Below, piece after piece: positions 21,592 to 31,492 of a stretch of DNA of 64,000 bases. Below the pieces are notes generated by a model. The model searched no databases and was not told the origin of the DNA. It saw only the letters and a list, made by a program, of their open reading frames with translations. A program made the translations under genes and the position numbers. This DNA is from Citrobacter koseri (lineage in GTDB: Bacteria; Pseudomonadota; Gammaproteobacteria; Enterobacterales; Enterobacteriaceae): assembly GCA_900446925.1 (NCBI GenBank), contig UAVY01000002.1, positions 62,001 through 126,000 of the forward strand. The letters run 5' to 3'. Positions within the stretch are counted from its first letter, which is position 1. Each line of letters begins with the position of its first letter.

Positions 21592-22319
21592 TCAGTGCTC
21601 CATAGTGAATTCGATCATGTCGGCGCGGGTCAGGCTGACGGAGTACTCCGTCGCGTTTTCCTCGCCGTCACGGTGGTTCAGCGTGCGCACGCACAGCAGC
21701 GGCGCCATGTTGGGAATTTCCAGCACCTTGCTCTCTTTGGCCTGCGCACGGCGGGCGCTGATGCGCGTCTGGGTGCGCTGTAACGCCAGACCGCACTGCT
21801 CGCGCAGGTAGTCATGCAGCGAACCGTGGTTAAAGCCCTGCAACAGCGGCCAGAGGGCGAGGTCGGAAAAGTAATGGTCGATCAGGCACAGGGCGATGCC
21901 CATTTACCCGGCGCAGGGTGCGCAGGTGGATGACGTTATCGCCCTCTTTGACGCTCAGCGCATCGGCGATGTGGCTGGATGCCGGGCGCAGCACCGCCAG
22001 CAGTTTTTCGCTGGTGGGATGACTGCCTTGTTCCAGTAGATTCTGGCTAAAGCGCGCCTGGGCATTGAGCGGGTAATCGAACGGGCGCATCAGCACCAGC
22101 ACGCCGACGCCCTGGCGACGCTGCACCCAACCGCGCTCCACGAGCTGGTCGATGGCGCGGCGCAGCGTGTGGCGGTTCACCTCATAGCGGGCGGCAAGCT
22201 GATGTTCCGCCGGAAGGTAATCGCCGCAGCGGTAATGCTGGCGAAGCTCCTGCTCAAGTCTCGCGGCAATCTCCCTGATAGCGCGTTGGGTAACTGGTCG
22301 GATGTGTAGACAAGTGCAT
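21592..22319 (-). CDS. phnF: GntR/HutC-family regulator PhnF
   Basis: PhnF is a probable transcriptional repressor with an N-terminal winged helix (FEVNRHTLRRAIDQLVE type motif) and a UTRA ligand domain. It begins MHLSTHPTSYPTRYQ at 22319 and ends SLTRADMIEFTMEH. Insertions near 22275 and 21904 break the frame; bridged length is 241 residues, identical to E. coli. Its place inside the phn operon is normal for enterobacteria. Confidence 0.93.
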
Positions 22320-22352
22320 AGCCATCAATGCCTCGCTAATCAGATAAAGTGC

Positions 22353-23120
22353 TTACGCAAAACGCTGGGAGAGGAAATCCAGCAGGCTGACGGTAATGAT
22401 GATTAACACCATCAGGGCGCAGGTCTGCGGGAACTGAAAGCCGCGAATCGCTTCCCACAGCGTGACGCCGATGCCGCCTGCGCCCACCATGCCGACCACC
22501 GTGGCGGAGCGGACGTTGGACTCAAAACGGTACAGCGAGTAGGAGATGAGCAGCGGCATAACCTGCGGCAGCACACCGTAGAGGATCTCTTCAATTTTGT
22601 TGGCGCCGGTGGCGCGAATGCCTTCAACCGGGCCGGGTTCAATGGCTTCCACCGCTTCGGAAAGCAGCTTGGAGAGCACGCCGGTGGTGTGGATAAACAG
22701 CGCCATGACCCCGGCAAACGGCCCGAGACCAACGGCGACCACGAACAGCATGGCGAAAACCATTTCGTTAATCGCGCGGCAGGCGTCCATCAGGCGACGC
22801 ATCGGCTGGTAAATCCACCACGGCACGAGGTTATCGGCGCACATCAGGCCGCAGGGAATCGACAGAATGACCGCCAGCGCAGTGCCCCAGACGGCGATTT
22901 GCAGGGTGACGGCCATTTCACCCAGATAGTGCTGCCACTGGCTGAAGTCCGGCGGGAAGAAGTCGGCGGCGAAGGTCGCCATGTTGCCGGAATCCTGAAT
23001 TAGCGTGAGCGGTGCCATTTCGGCGCCCTTCCACGAAACGACCAGGACGGCGAGAAGGATGGCCCAGCTCAGGAGCGAGAACCAGCTACGCTTTGGCGGG
23101 GCGACGGTGATGCTTTGCAT
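22353..23120 (-). CDS. phnE: Phosphonate ABC transporter permease PhnE
   Basis: PhnE is the membrane channel of the phosphonate importer. The frame is intact at 255 residues, with six or so helices and the EAA-like loop [18 protein letters not shown]. coli K-12 carries a cryptic phnE with a small duplication; no such duplication is present here, so the importer should be functional. The upstream ATGs in the BIME are ignored because [14 protein letters not shown] at 23120 matches the family and follows GGAGCTAAAC. Confidence 0.95.
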   Translation of the reverse strand: MQSITVAPPKRSWFSLLSWAILLAVLVVSWKGAEMAPLTLIQDSGNMATFAADFFPPDFSQWQHYLGEMAVTLQIAVWGTALAVILSIPCGLMCADNLVPWWIYQPMRRLMDACRAINEMVFAMLFVVAVGLGPFAGVMALFIHTTGVLSKLLSEAVEAIEPGPVEGIRATGANKIEEILYGVLPQVMPLLISYSLYRFESNVRSATVVGMVGAGGIGVTLWEAIRGFQFPQTCALMVLIIITVSLLDFLSQRFA

Positions 23121-23142
23121 GTTTAGCTCCGTGCGTCGTTTA

Positions 23143-23221
23143 TTGCCGGATGGCAGCGCTTGCGCCTTATCTGGCCTACAGAACATCGTAGGCCCGGTAA
23201 GCGAAGCGCCACCGGGTATCA
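23143..23221. repeat. BIME between phnD and phnE
   Basis: Inverted REP units (GCCGGATGGCAGCGCTTGCG and GTAGGCCCGGTAAGCGAAGC) lie after the binding-protein gene phnD. Confidence 0.85.
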
Positions 23222-23224
23222 GGT

Positions 23225-24243
23225 TTACTGCACCGCTTTGGTGACGCTGGTCATCGCGCCCAGCGCGGCGGTCAGGCGGTCGAGATCGTCCAGCTGCGCT
23301 TTAATCGCGGAGGTTTTGCTGGTTTTTTCGCTCTCGTTCAGCCCTTTGTTGTCCTTCACGCCCTGCATTTCTTTAAACAGCGCCAGCTGGCGAATCGGCA
23401 CCAGTTGCAGGTCGCTGGAGGGGCGGAATGGCGCCCAGCCCAGGCGTTCCAGCACGGTTTTCTCTTCCGCTGTTTTGCCGTAATTCATAAAGAAGTCGTA
23501 CACCTTGTCCTTGGTGGTTTCGGAGAGATTTTTACGCCAGACGATCGGATCGCCCGGGATCAGCGGCGACTTCCAGACAACCTTCAGTGCTTTCAGCTTG
23601 TCCGGCGCGGAGGTTTTCAGTTTGTCGAGGTTTTCGGTGTTATTGGTCGCGACATCCACCTGCTTGTTGGCGACGGCCAGCGCGTTGGTTTCGTGGCTGG
23701 CGTTAACGGTGCGTTTGAAGTCGCTGGCGGAGATGCCGTTTTTGGCGAAGACGTAATAACCGGGGACGAGGAAGCCAGAGGTGGAGTTCGGATCGCCATT
23801 GCCGAAGGTGAGATCTTTACGTTTGGCGATCAGATCGTCCAGGTTATTGATCGGGCTGTCTTTGTTGACGATCAACACGCTCCAGTAGCCCGGCGATCCA
23901 TCTGCGGCGACGGTCTGGGCAAATACCTGACCGTTAGCGCGATCCACGGCTTCCATCGCCGAGAGGTTGCCGTACCAGGCGATATCCACTTTTGTTGAAG
24001 CGCATTCCCTGAATGATGCCCGCATAGTCAGGCGCGAAGAAGGCGTTCACTTTGACGCCCAGTTTCTTTTCCATATCCTTCAGGAACGGGTCCCCACTGC
24101 GGCTTCAGGTTTTGCTGTGATTCGGTCGAAATAATGCCAAAGTTCAGTGCTTTTTCCTGTTCTTCCGCATGTGCCGGGCTTAACAAGGTGCTGATGCTGA
24201 ACATGCTGGTGAACGCCAGCGCGGCAACGGCTTTGTAGCTCAT
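23225..24243 (-). CDS. phnD: Phosphonate-binding periplasmic protein PhnD
   Basis: PhnD captures phosphonates in the periplasm for PhnCE. It has a signal peptide ([18 protein letters not shown] to SPAHA), then [18 protein letters not shown] and [19 protein letters not shown]. Two insertions (near 24093 and 23993) split off the N-terminus; bridged length is 338 residues, as in E. coli. ATG 24243 is chosen over 24249 because GAGGA sits six to seven bases before it. Confidence 0.94.
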
Positions 24244-24266
24244 TTCCATTCCTCATTGTGGGGATG

Positions 24267-25055
24267 TTAAGCAGCCTGCGCGTTCTGTTCGACGCGGTTC
24301 ATGCTGCGGTAGAGATGGTCAAAACGATCGTTATCAAAGTGCTGGCTGCTGCCGTCATAGAACACATGCCCCTGACGCAGCGCTACAATGCGTTCGCAGT
24401 AGCGCAGGGCGTAATCCACCTGATGCAGCGTGACGACCACGGTGATGCCGTCGGTCTGGTTAATGTCGCGCAGGGTGTCCATCACAATGCGTGCCGACTC
24501 CGGGTCCAGCGAGGCGATCGGTTCATCGGCGAGGATCACTTTCGCCTGCTGCATCAATGCCCTGGCGATAGCAACGCGCTGCTGCTGTCCGCCGGAAAGC
24601 GTCGATACGCGCTGATGCGCGAAGTGCGCCATCCCGACGCGGGTCAGCGCCTGTAACGCGCGCTGCTTCTGCGCCTGGGTGAACCAGCTAAAACAGGTAC
24701 GCCAGAACGGCGTGCTGCCGAGCGCGCCAATCAGCACGTTCTCCAGTACGGTCAGACGGTTCACGAGGTTGAACTGCTGGAAGATGTAGCCGGTGTGAGC
24801 GCGGCTTTTGCGGATGTCCCGCGCCAGTTTGCCCTCACGCTGTACCGTGCGGCCCAGTAGCTCGACATGGCAGCCCGGCGCTTTATCGCCGGTAATCAAA
24901 CCGCTTAAGTGACGTAAAAGGGTGGATTTGCCGGAACCGGAAGGCCCAAGCAGAGCCACCATCTCACCGGAAGAGATGTTCAGATCAACCGCATGCAGCG
25001 CCTGATGCTGATTGAACGTTTTGGAGAGTTTCTCGACGCGAATAACCGTTTGCAT
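24267..25055 (-). CDS. phnC: Phosphonate ABC transporter ATPase PhnC
   Basis: PhnC is the ATPase of the phosphonate importer and the first gene of the operon. The intact 262-residue protein has Walker [10 protein letters not shown] at about 37-45, signature [15 protein letters not shown] and [13 protein letters not shown] strong GGGAGG ribosome site lies before the ATG at 25055. Confidence 0.97.
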   Translation of the reverse strand: MQTVIRVEKLSKTFNQHQALHAVDLNISSGEMVALLGPSGSGKSTLLRHLSGLITGDKAPGCHVELLGRTVQREGKLARDIRKSRAHTGYIFQQFNLVNRLTVLENVLIGALGSTPFWRTCFSWFTQAQKQRALQALTRVGMAHFAHQRVSTLSGGQQQRVAIARALMQQAKVILADEPIASLDPESARIVMDTLRDINQTDGITVVVTLHQVDYALRYCERIVALRQGHVFYDGSSQHFDNDRFDHLYRSMNRVEQNAQAA

Positions 25056-25094
25056 GATGCGGCCTCCCTAAAAAAAGTGGCCCCATCGTGGCGG

Positions 25095-25130
25095 ATTAAT
25101 GTGACGTTTTAGTTAAGGGATGGTTACTTG
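25095..25130 (-). promoter_or_regulatory. Probable Pho box of the phn promoter
   Basis: Upstream of phnC the minus strand reads AAGTAACCATCCCTTAACTA followed by AAACGTCACATTAAT, which keeps the spaced TAAC/GTCAC elements and flanks of the PhoB-dependent E. coli phnC promoter. PhoB activation under phosphate starvation is therefore expected; the exact box edges are inferred. Confidence 0.6.
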
Positions 25131-25188
25131 ACGATGAAGAATTGAAGGGGCTTCGATGACAGCACGGGAGGGCGCGCCTCCCGTCGGT

Positions 25189-25635
25189 TTACTCTGTCGG
25201 CTGCGGCTGTTTCACCACATTGATCATCCACGGTACGCCATATTGATCGGTCACTTTCCCGAAACCGTGCGCCCAGAAGGTTTCCTGCCAGTCCATTTCG
25301 ATTTGTCCCTGTGCGGCCAGGTTATCAAACCAGCGTTTCCCTTCGGCGACATCCTGCGTGTCGAGCACCAGCGTAAAGCCGGAGTAACTCGCGTTACCCG
25401 ACGCGACGGCGTCGCTCATCATGATGTCGCTGCCTGCAATGCGCACGTTGGCGTGGGCGATGGAGGTATCAGGGAATTGCATGCCTGACGGACAACCGTC
25501 TTCGCTGCCCTGCTCTGGCGGGGGCATTTCACCAAAGGTGATTTTATAGAGGAGTTCCGCGCCTAACGTTTTGTGGTAGTACGCGATAGCGTCGGCACAG
25601 TGACCGGCAAAAGAGATGTAGGGACTTAACGGCAT
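25189..25635 (-). CDS. yjdN: VOC/glyoxalase-fold protein YjdN (former PhnB)
   Basis: YjdN is a small protein of the vicinal oxygen chelate superfamily with unknown substrate; it is not needed for C-P lyase. The intact 148-residue frame begins MPLSPYISFAGHCADAIAYY and has AGSDIMMSDA and the FWAHGFGKVTDQYGVPWMIN tail typical of PhnB-like proteins. An in-frame upstream extension to 25710 lies partly in a repeat and is rejected. Confidence 0.94.
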   Translation of the reverse strand: MPLSPYISFAGHCADAIAYYHKTLGAELLYKITFGEMPPPEQGSEDGCPSGMQFPDTSIAHANVRIAGSDIMMSDAVASGNASYSGFTLVLDTQDVAEGKRWFDNLAAQGQIEMDWQETFWAHGFGKVTDQYGVPWMINVVKQPQPTE

Positions 25636-25677
25636 AATCGTGACCTCAGGTAAGAGAAGCCAGTTAAGTGTAGTTAT

Positions 25678-25750
25678 CGTAGGCCCGGTAAGCGAAGCGC
25701 CACCGGGCAATAAATGCCGGATGGCGGCGTAAACGCCTTACCGGGCCTGG
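25678..25750. repeat. BIME between yjdN and yjdM
   Basis: Two inverted REP units (GTAGGCCCGGTAAGCGAAGC and GCCGGATGGCGGCGTAAACG) fill most of the gap before the yjdM stop codon. Confidence 0.88.
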
Positions 25751-25755
25751 AAAAA

Positions 25756-26091
25756 TCAGTTCTTTTTCACGAACTCAGATTTCAGCTTCATCGGGCCAAA
25801 GCCATCGATCTTGCAATCAATGTTGTGGTCGCCTTCAACCAGACGGATGTTCTTCACTTTGGTGCCAATTTTCAGCATGGAAGAACTGCCTTTTACTTTC
25901 AGATCTTTAACAACGGTCACGCTGTCGCCGTCTGCCAGCAGGTTGCCGTTGGCATCTTTTACGATCAGCTCGTCGCTGTCCTGCGCCGGTTCTGCGTCGT
26001 TCCATTCATGGGCGCATTCCGGGCAGATGAACATGCCGTTATCTTCGTAGGTATATTCGGAGTTGCATTGTGGGCAATGGGGTAATGACAT
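25756..26091 (-). CDS. yjdM: Zinc-ribbon protein YjdM (former PhnA)
   Basis: YjdM is an intact 111-residue cytoplasmic protein of unknown role. It has an N-terminal zinc ribbon, [12 protein letters not shown] and [10 protein letters not shown], and a C-terminal SH3-like domain ([15 protein letters not shown]). ATG 26091 is chosen because the protein then starts MSLPHCPQC as in E. coli. It is divergent from crfC. Confidence 0.95.
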   Translation of the reverse strand: MSLPHCPQCNSEYTYEDNGMFICPECAHEWNDAEPAQDSDELIVKDANGNLLADGDSVTVVKDLKVKGSSSMLKIGTKVKNIRLVEGDHNIDCKIDGFGPMKLKSEFVKKN

Positions 26092-26522
26092 GTCGATTTC
26101 CTCAAAAAAGTCAGCAGGGGCAAAAGCGCCCAAAAAATGGCAGATTGCCGAAAAAGGCCGCAATTATACACAAAGTCCTTAACGTTGTCGGGACTACTCG
26201 CAATTTAAGGATACGACAACCTGTGGCTGGAGGTTGCCGCCAGGGAAAGAAAAATGTCATGACTATTTTTTTAAGGGAAATTGCTACGTTTTACTATTTA
26301 AGATAAGGTGAGAGGAACGACCAGACGCGTTATAAATCTTTAACCCTCTTACTTTTACACAGTAAGAGAGACAGGTGTGGTTGATAAAAATATCTCTAAT
26401 ATTAACAATAAGTTATTTTAATAAAATTATTTCCACACGTAATTATAAAAGCCGAAAAGCAAACAAATAAAATCATCCGGCTAAATAAAAGTAATAAAGT
26501 TTGCGTTAAGGAAAGATTTTCC
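26092..26522. promoter_or_regulatory. yjdM/crfC divergent intergenic region
   Basis: This 431-bp AT-rich gap holds the promoters of yjdM and crfC. I found no convincing gene, repeat or named operator in it. Confidence 0.4.
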
Positions 26523-28877
26523 ATGTACACACAGACAATATATGAATTAAGCCAGGAAGCGGAAAGATTGTTGCTGCTTTCTCTGGAACATCTCCGGTTA
26601 TTGCAACAACTGCCTGTGGCTTCGCTGGATGACGCCGCTCAGGAAGGTGGGGAAGGGAATGAAAATACCCGGCCTCAGCATGTTAGCGGGCGTGACGTGG
26701 AGGCTCAGCACGGCACGCTCAATAATGAGCTACGTAAAATAACGCGCCTGGAGATGGTGCTGGCGATTGTCGGGACGATGAAGGCTGGGAAGTCGACGAC
26801 AATTAACGCCATTGTCGGAACCGAAGTCCTGCCCAACCGTAATCGGCCGATGACGGCGTTACCGACGCTGATTCGCCATACGCCAGGGCAGAAAGAGCCG
26901 GTGCTGCATTTTTCTCACGTCGCGCCGATTGATACGCTCATGCAAACGCTGCAACAGCGTATGCAGGCGTGCGATCGCCAGCATCTGACCCAGGTGCTGG
27001 AAATCGATAAAGACATGAATGCGCTGCTCCAGCGAATTGAAAAGGGCGTGGCTTTTGAGCGTCATTACCTGGGCGCGCAGCCCATCTTCCACTGTCTGAA
27101 AAGCCTGAACGATCTGGTGCGCTTGTCAAAAGCGCTGGGGGTCGATTTTCCTTTTGCGGCGTATGCCGCGATTGAACATATTCCGGTGATTGAGGTGGAG
27201 TTTGTGCATCTGGCGGGGCTGGAGAACTATCCGGGGCAACTGACGCTACTGGATACGCCCGGCCCTAATGAAGCCGGGCAACCGCACCTGCAAAAGATGC
27301 TTAATGAACAGCTGGCGCGCGCTTCTGCCGTACTGGCGGTGATGGATTACACCCAACTGAAATCCATTTCGGATGAAGAGGTGCGCCAGGCCATTGCGGC
27401 GGTGGGGAAATCCGTGCCGCTGTACGCACTGGTGAATAAGTTCGATCAGAAAGACCGCAACAGCGACGATGAAGAACAGGTTCGCGCGCTGATTTCCGGC
27501 ACGCTGATGAATGGCAGCATTACGCCCGGGCAAATTTTTCCGGTCTCTTCCATGTGGGGATATCTGGCGAACCGCGCGCGTCACGAACTGCGGGTGCACG
27601 GGCGGCTGCCGGATCATCAGGAACAGCGCTGGGTGCAGGATTTTGCCGAGGCCGCGCTCGGCAGGCGCTGGCGGAGCGCCGATCTTGATGATATCGAACA
27701 TATTCGTCATGCCGCCGATCTGCTGTGGGAAGATTCGCTATTTGAACAGCCCGTACAGCGGCTGATTCACGCCGCTTACGCCAACGCCTCACTGTATGCG
27801 CTCCGGTCGGCGTCGCATAAGTTATTGAATTACGCACAGCGCGCGCGTGAATATCTGGATTTTCGCTATCACGGGCTGACGGTGGCGCATGACGCGTTGC
27901 AGGTCAATATTTCCCGCGTCGAAGAAGATATGCGGCAGCTTCAGGTGAGCCAGGATCGCGTGAGCGATGAGGTCGGCCATGAAGTTGAACGAATGATGGA
28001 GGCGGCGAACACGTTCCTGAGCCAGCAGCAGGCCGATATTTTGCACCGCATCGCGCCGCTTTTTCGCGAAGAGAGCGTGGTGGCGTGGCTGCCGCGCGAT
28101 CCGCTTTCCCCTGAGCAGGAGGCGGTGGTCGAGGGCGAAACGCTGGTGCTGCATAACGAAAGGCAGGCGCAGGTCGTTTTAAGCAAAATGCGTGCGTCAT
28201 GCGAAGCGGTATTACTGGCGGCGCAGGAGAACATTAGCCGCGATCTGGCGCTGCGCTTCGAACAGCTCGAATCGACGCTAAGCCGGGTGTTAAATGACGC
28301 GATGCGGCCAATTGAGGCGCGGGTAAAAGACGATCTGAGCCAGGCGGGGTTCCGGGCGCGAATCAGCTTCCCGACGTTTCATGCCAGTATGTTTAACTTC
28401 AATACTCAACCGTTGTTTAGCGAGGCGGTCGCTCAGGAGAACCCGCCGGAAGGCGCCTCGCCTCGCGCGGGCGGCGTGCGCGACACCTTTGCGCGCTGGC
28501 TGAATCAACCGAACTGGGGATGGAATGATTATGTGGAAGCCAGGACACGCTATGTCATTGATATAACGGCATTGCATAACACTCTGATCCAGCATGTCAG
28601 CCATTTCTTCCAACAAATTCATAAAGCTTTAGATGCCCAGGTCGATGTTTCTGTTACGGCAGGTATGGCGACCTTTTTTGCCGATTTTTCGTTGTGTCTG
28701 TCGGGATTGCAGGAGAGCTTGCGCGAGAGTCTGGTGACGCGCCAGCAACATGAATCGGTTGTGAACAGACTGAGCCAACAGTTACAGCACAGTATCTCCG
28801 CCACCCGGTGGATTCATGAAGATTCCCGCCTGTTACGTGATGATATCCAGACCCTTTTTGCAGCCGAGCACTCATGA
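26523..28877 (+). CDS. crfC: Dynamin-family GTPase CrfC (YjdA)
   Basis: CrfC is a large dynamin-like GTPase reported in E. coli to help colocalise sister replication forks. The intact 784-residue protein has P-loop GTMKAGKST at 84-92, the switch segment NRPMTALPT, DTPGPNEAG near 244 and NKFD near 305, followed by a long helical C-terminal half with heptad-like stretches (about 450-520 and 690-760). It is about 40 residues longer than the E. coli protein, partly through a Gly/Glu/Asn-rich linker at residues 35-63. It overlaps yjcZ by four bases (ATGA), so the two are translationally coupled. Confidence 0.93.
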   Translation: MYTQTIYELSQEAERLLLLSLEHLRLLQQLPVASLDDAAQEGGEGNENTRPQHVSGRDVEAQHGTLNNELRKITRLEMVLAIVGTMKAGKSTTINAIVGTEVLPNRNRPMTALPTLIRHTPGQKEPVLHFSHVAPIDTLMQTLQQRMQACDRQHLTQVLEIDKDMNALLQRIEKGVAFERHYLGAQPIFHCLKSLNDLVRLSKALGVDFPFAAYAAIEHIPVIEVEFVHLAGLENYPGQLTLLDTPGPNEAGQPHLQKMLNEQLARASAVLAVMDYTQLKSISDEEVRQAIAAVGKSVPLYALVNKFDQKDRNSDDEEQVRALISGTLMNGSITPGQIFPVSSMWGYLANRARHELRVHGRLPDHQEQRWVQDFAEAALGRRWRSADLDDIEHIRHAADLLWEDSLFEQPVQRLIHAAYANASLYALRSASHKLLNYAQRAREYLDFRYHGLTVAHDALQVNISRVEEDMRQLQVSQDRVSDEVGHEVERMMEAANTFLSQQQADILHRIAPLFREESVVAWLPRDPLSPEQEAVVEGETLVLHNERQAQVVLSKMRASCEAVLLAAQENISRDLALRFEQLESTLSRVLNDAMRPIEARVKDDLSQAGFRARISFPTFHASMFNFNTQPLFSEAVAQENPPEGASPRAGGVRDTFARWLNQPNWGWNDYVEARTRYVIDITALHNTLIQHVSHFFQQIHKALDAQVDVSVTAGMATFFADFSLCLSGLQESLRESLVTRQQHESVVNRLSQQLQHSISATRWIHEDSRLLRDDIQTLFAAEHS

Positions 28878-29767
28878 CGAACGTGTTACTGGAAGGCCCG
28901 GGACGGATGCTGGAATGCATTCACCCGAAGTTTATGGTCGATCTGGTTCAGGGAGAAGAGCCGAAGCGACCTGGCGGCAACCTGCAACAGCAGCAGCGTT
29001 TTCGCGAACGCCTGACGCAAGAAATTCTGAGCCAGACGCAGCTTCGCGCCTGGGTCATGGCGGGCGTATTCAATGAGCATCTGATGATGCGTCTTAAGCT
29101 GGTGGAAAAACTGGCGGGGATGCTCGATCCCGGCCATCTGGCGCTGACGCGCATTTCCCGGCAATTGACCCTTCTGCAACAGACGGAAAGCCCCAGAGGG
29201 CAAGCTATTCCTGGCATCACGCAGCAGTTAGCGGCGCTGAGCGACGGGTTTGCCCGGCGCAGCGAACATAAAGAGAAGGCGCTGACCCGGCGTGGATTGA
29301 CGGTGCAGGCGGGCGAACACAGCGAGCAGATTTTTACCCGCTGGCGCGCCGGAGCCTATGACGGCTGGTCATTGCCGGGGCGCTGTTTTGTCGCGCTGGA
29401 GGAGCTGCGCTGGGGGCCGTTTGGCGATGCCTGTCGGTTGGGCAATATGGAAGTGGTCGCGATGCTGAAAGATAATTTGCGCGCGATGGCTACCGATTAT
29501 CTGGCGCACAGTATTCACGCCGCGCCCACCACGCGTCATTATTACCATCAGTGGCTTCATTCGCCCGCCGTGGCCGGCGCGGGGGAGCACAATGACATGT
29601 TGAGCTGGATTGGCGACTGGTGCGATCCCGATAAACATCCGGTGTGCTGGTCAGTGACCCAGCGCTGGCAGACGGTGGCGTTGGGGATGCCAAGGCTGTG
29701 TTCGGCACAGCGCCTGGTGGATGCGATGATTGAGGAGATTTTTGCGCCGTCCCCTCTCGTGGGCTGA
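28874..29767 (+). CDS. yjcZ: Uncharacterised protein YjcZ, CrfC partner gene
   Basis: YjcZ is an intact 297-residue protein with no recognisable enzymatic motif. It is mostly helical, rich in Arg, Leu and Gln, with no signal peptide or membrane helix. It always follows crfC in E. coli and overlaps it here, which suggests a role together with the GTPase. The C-terminal stop lies within a strong hairpin. Confidence 0.9.
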   Translation: MTNVLLEGPGRMLECIHPKFMVDLVQGEEPKRPGGNLQQQQRFRERLTQEILSQTQLRAWVMAGVFNEHLMMRLKLVEKLAGMLDPGHLALTRISRQLTLLQQTESPRGQAIPGITQQLAALSDGFARRSEHKEKALTRRGLTVQAGEHSEQIFTRWRAGAYDGWSLPGRCFVALEELRWGPFGDACRLGNMEVVAMLKDNLRAMATDYLAHSIHAAPTTRHYYHQWLHSPAVAGAGEHNDMLSWIGDWCDPDKHPVCWSVTQRWQTVALGMPRLCSAQRLVDAMIEEIFAPSPLVG

Positions 29768-29776
29768 GAGGGGACG
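29748..29776. terminator. Probable bidirectional terminator yjcZ/kdgT
   Basis: A perfect 11-bp stem (CGTCCCCTCTC / GAGAGGGGACG) with a 7-base loop spans the yjcZ stop codon and precedes the convergent kdgT stop. There is no long U-tract on the plus strand. Confidence 0.55.
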
Positions 29777-29784
29777 TATGACGT

Positions 29785-30783
29785 TTAGTGATGGAGGGAT
29801 TCCGTTGGGTTTGCCTCCGCGTTGCCCGGCGCCGGGACGTTGCCGAAACGTTTTGCATACAGGGCGGTGATAATCGGAACCAGAATCGCCGTCACAATCA
29901 CGCTGGCGGCGACCAGCGCCGTGGCGGACGCGGCGACGGGTTCAAACGCCGGGTTAATCTGCGCGATGATCACCGGGTTTGCTACCGCAGCGCCTGCCGC
30001 AGAGGAGGCCGCGACGCCCGCAGTGCCGTTACCGCCGCCAATGACGCGGTCTGCGATAATCAACGGGATACCGGTAATAATGATAACCGCGACACCCAGC
30101 AGGATGCCCAGCAGGCCGGTATCGACAATCACGCTCAGGTTAATGGTGTTACCCAGCGCAAAGCCGAAGAACGGGATCAGCACCGGCGTAGCTTTGCTGA
30201 AGAACGCGCGCAGGTCGTGGTCCAGGTTGCCTAATGTGAAGCCAATCAGGAACGGCAGCACGGCGCCGACAAAGTGATGCGGTTCGAAGGAGGCGAGGCC
30301 TGCGGAACCCAGAATCACCATCGTCATCAGCGGGCCAGATTCCAGAGACATCAGGACGAACGCGCCGGACTCTTCTTTGGTGCCGTACTGGTTCATCAGG
30401 CTGGCGTACAGGCCGCCGTTGGTCATGTCCATTGCGGAGACGATCGCCAGTACGGACAAACCGGCGAAGAAGCCGGTTTGAATACCGGTATCCGGGATAA
30501 ACGAGGCGGCAATCATCGCGACCACCCACGCCACGGCTATTTTAGTAATAACCAGCGTACCCGATTTACGTAATACCGTCCCGGTAGCGCGCAAATCAAT
30601 CGAGGCGCCAATACAGAAGAACCAGACGGCCAGAATCGGCACGGTGCCGCTGATCATGCCTTTTGTAAATGAACCAAAATAGGCGCCGGTATCCGGGGCC
30701 AGGGTATTTAAAATTGCGCCGAGCAGCAGAGGGATCAACATCATCCCGCCAGGGATGCGTTCAATCGTGGCTTTAATTTTCAT
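29785..30783 (-). CDS. kdgT: 2-keto-3-deoxygluconate permease, KdgT family
   Basis: This 332-residue inner-membrane symporter imports 2-keto-3-deoxygluconate, the shared intermediate of pectin and hexuronate breakdown. It has about ten helices and the family segments [49 protein letters not shown] [15 protein letters not shown] and [19 protein letters not shown]. The start [13 protein letters not shown] at 30783 matches KdgT. In E. coli K-12 kdgT is elsewhere on the chromosome and this spot between yjcZ and proP is empty, so this may be a relocated or second copy. Confidence 0.88.
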   Translation of the reverse strand: MKIKATIERIPGGMMLIPLLLGAILNTLAPDTGAYFGSFTKGMISGTVPILAVWFFCIGASIDLRATGTVLRKSGTLVITKIAVAWVVAMIAASFIPDTGIQTGFFAGLSVLAIVSAMDMTNGGLYASLMNQYGTKEESGAFVLMSLESGPLMTMVILGSAGLASFEPHHFVGAVLPFLIGFTLGNLDHDLRAFFSKATPVLIPFFGFALGNTINLSVIVDTGLLGILLGVAVIIITGIPLIIADRVIGGGNGTAGVAASSAAGAAVANPVIIAQINPAFEPVAASATALVAASVIVTAILVPIITALYAKRFGNVPAPGNAEANPTESLHH

Positions 30784-30993
30784 AAAAGTCCTCACATCTT
30801 GTCGCGCGGAACTAACGGACAAGTCGATAAATATTATTTGATTTCAATTTGTTATTTCACAAAAGAGAACGGCGGTAAACCCTCTTTCTCCCTGCGTGAT
30901 ACATAATCGAATGTGGCATACGTCTGTTTGTCACAATCCTCAGGGATGTTGCGTCGGGTGTTATCTTGCATTCAGTGGAATATTGATTCAATC

Positions 30994-31015
30994 AAAATAA
31001 AACACTGTTTTAGTT
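30994..31015. promoter_or_regulatory. KdgR-like operator upstream of kdgT
   Basis: The imperfect palindrome AATAAAACACTGTTTTAGTT resembles the known KdgR box built on GAAAC-N4-GTTTC-like halves. It lies about 210 bases before the kdgT start, so regulation of kdgT by KdgR is plausible but unproven. Confidence 0.4.
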
Positions 31016-31256
31016 ATCTTCATCACATATTTTGCGTAAAGGCCAGGGAACGCGATGATTATTAAAAATGCTGTAAATTGTTTGTGAAGAGTTATGGCGG
31101 ATTTTTTGCTAGCAGCATAATAGTGACGGACGTGATATTTCGAAAAGAATAACGAAATCGCCTCTCATTTATTGTCAATAATGCGCTTTGCTGACAATGT
31201 AAAAATACAGATAAAAATGCCCTTATTTACGCTCGCTGACGAAACGGCAATATATG

Positions 31257-31272
31257 TGTGAAGTTGATCACA
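31257..31272. promoter_or_regulatory. CRP site of the proP P1 promoter
   Basis: The sequence TGTGAAGTTGATCACA is a perfect TGTGA-N6-TCACA site and is the same as the CRP site at the E. coli proP P1 promoter, where CRP acts as a repressor. Confidence 0.85.
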
Positions 31273-31492
31273 AATTTAAACACTGGTAGGGTAAAGAGGT
31301 CATTAACCGCCCAATCAGGCGTCAACAGGTTCGGTTGTACAGACCTTGACCAGTCAGTGTAAGTAAACCTGCTACGCTTGTTCTACGAGGAATTGTGCCC
31401 GCACGATTCCAACGCTCGACGGTGACGTTAGCGCTTTGTGCGCCAATGAATGCAGTATGTAGCGAGACAGGGCTTAGTCTACGAGGACAGCT

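Larger units (their letters stand above)
30784..31492. promoter_or_regulatory. kdgT/proP divergent intergenic region
   Basis: This 709-bp AT-rich gap holds the divergent promoters of kdgT and proP. It contains a KdgR-like palindrome at 30994-31015 and the conserved CRP site of proP P1 at 31257-31272, listed separately. I see no gene in the remainder. Confidence 0.5.

Noticed and set aside
14201..24243. Treating phn genes as decaying pseudogenes
   Set aside because: Each gene regains its normal length when single-base run errors are removed, motifs are intact, and neighbouring unlinked genes show the same error type.
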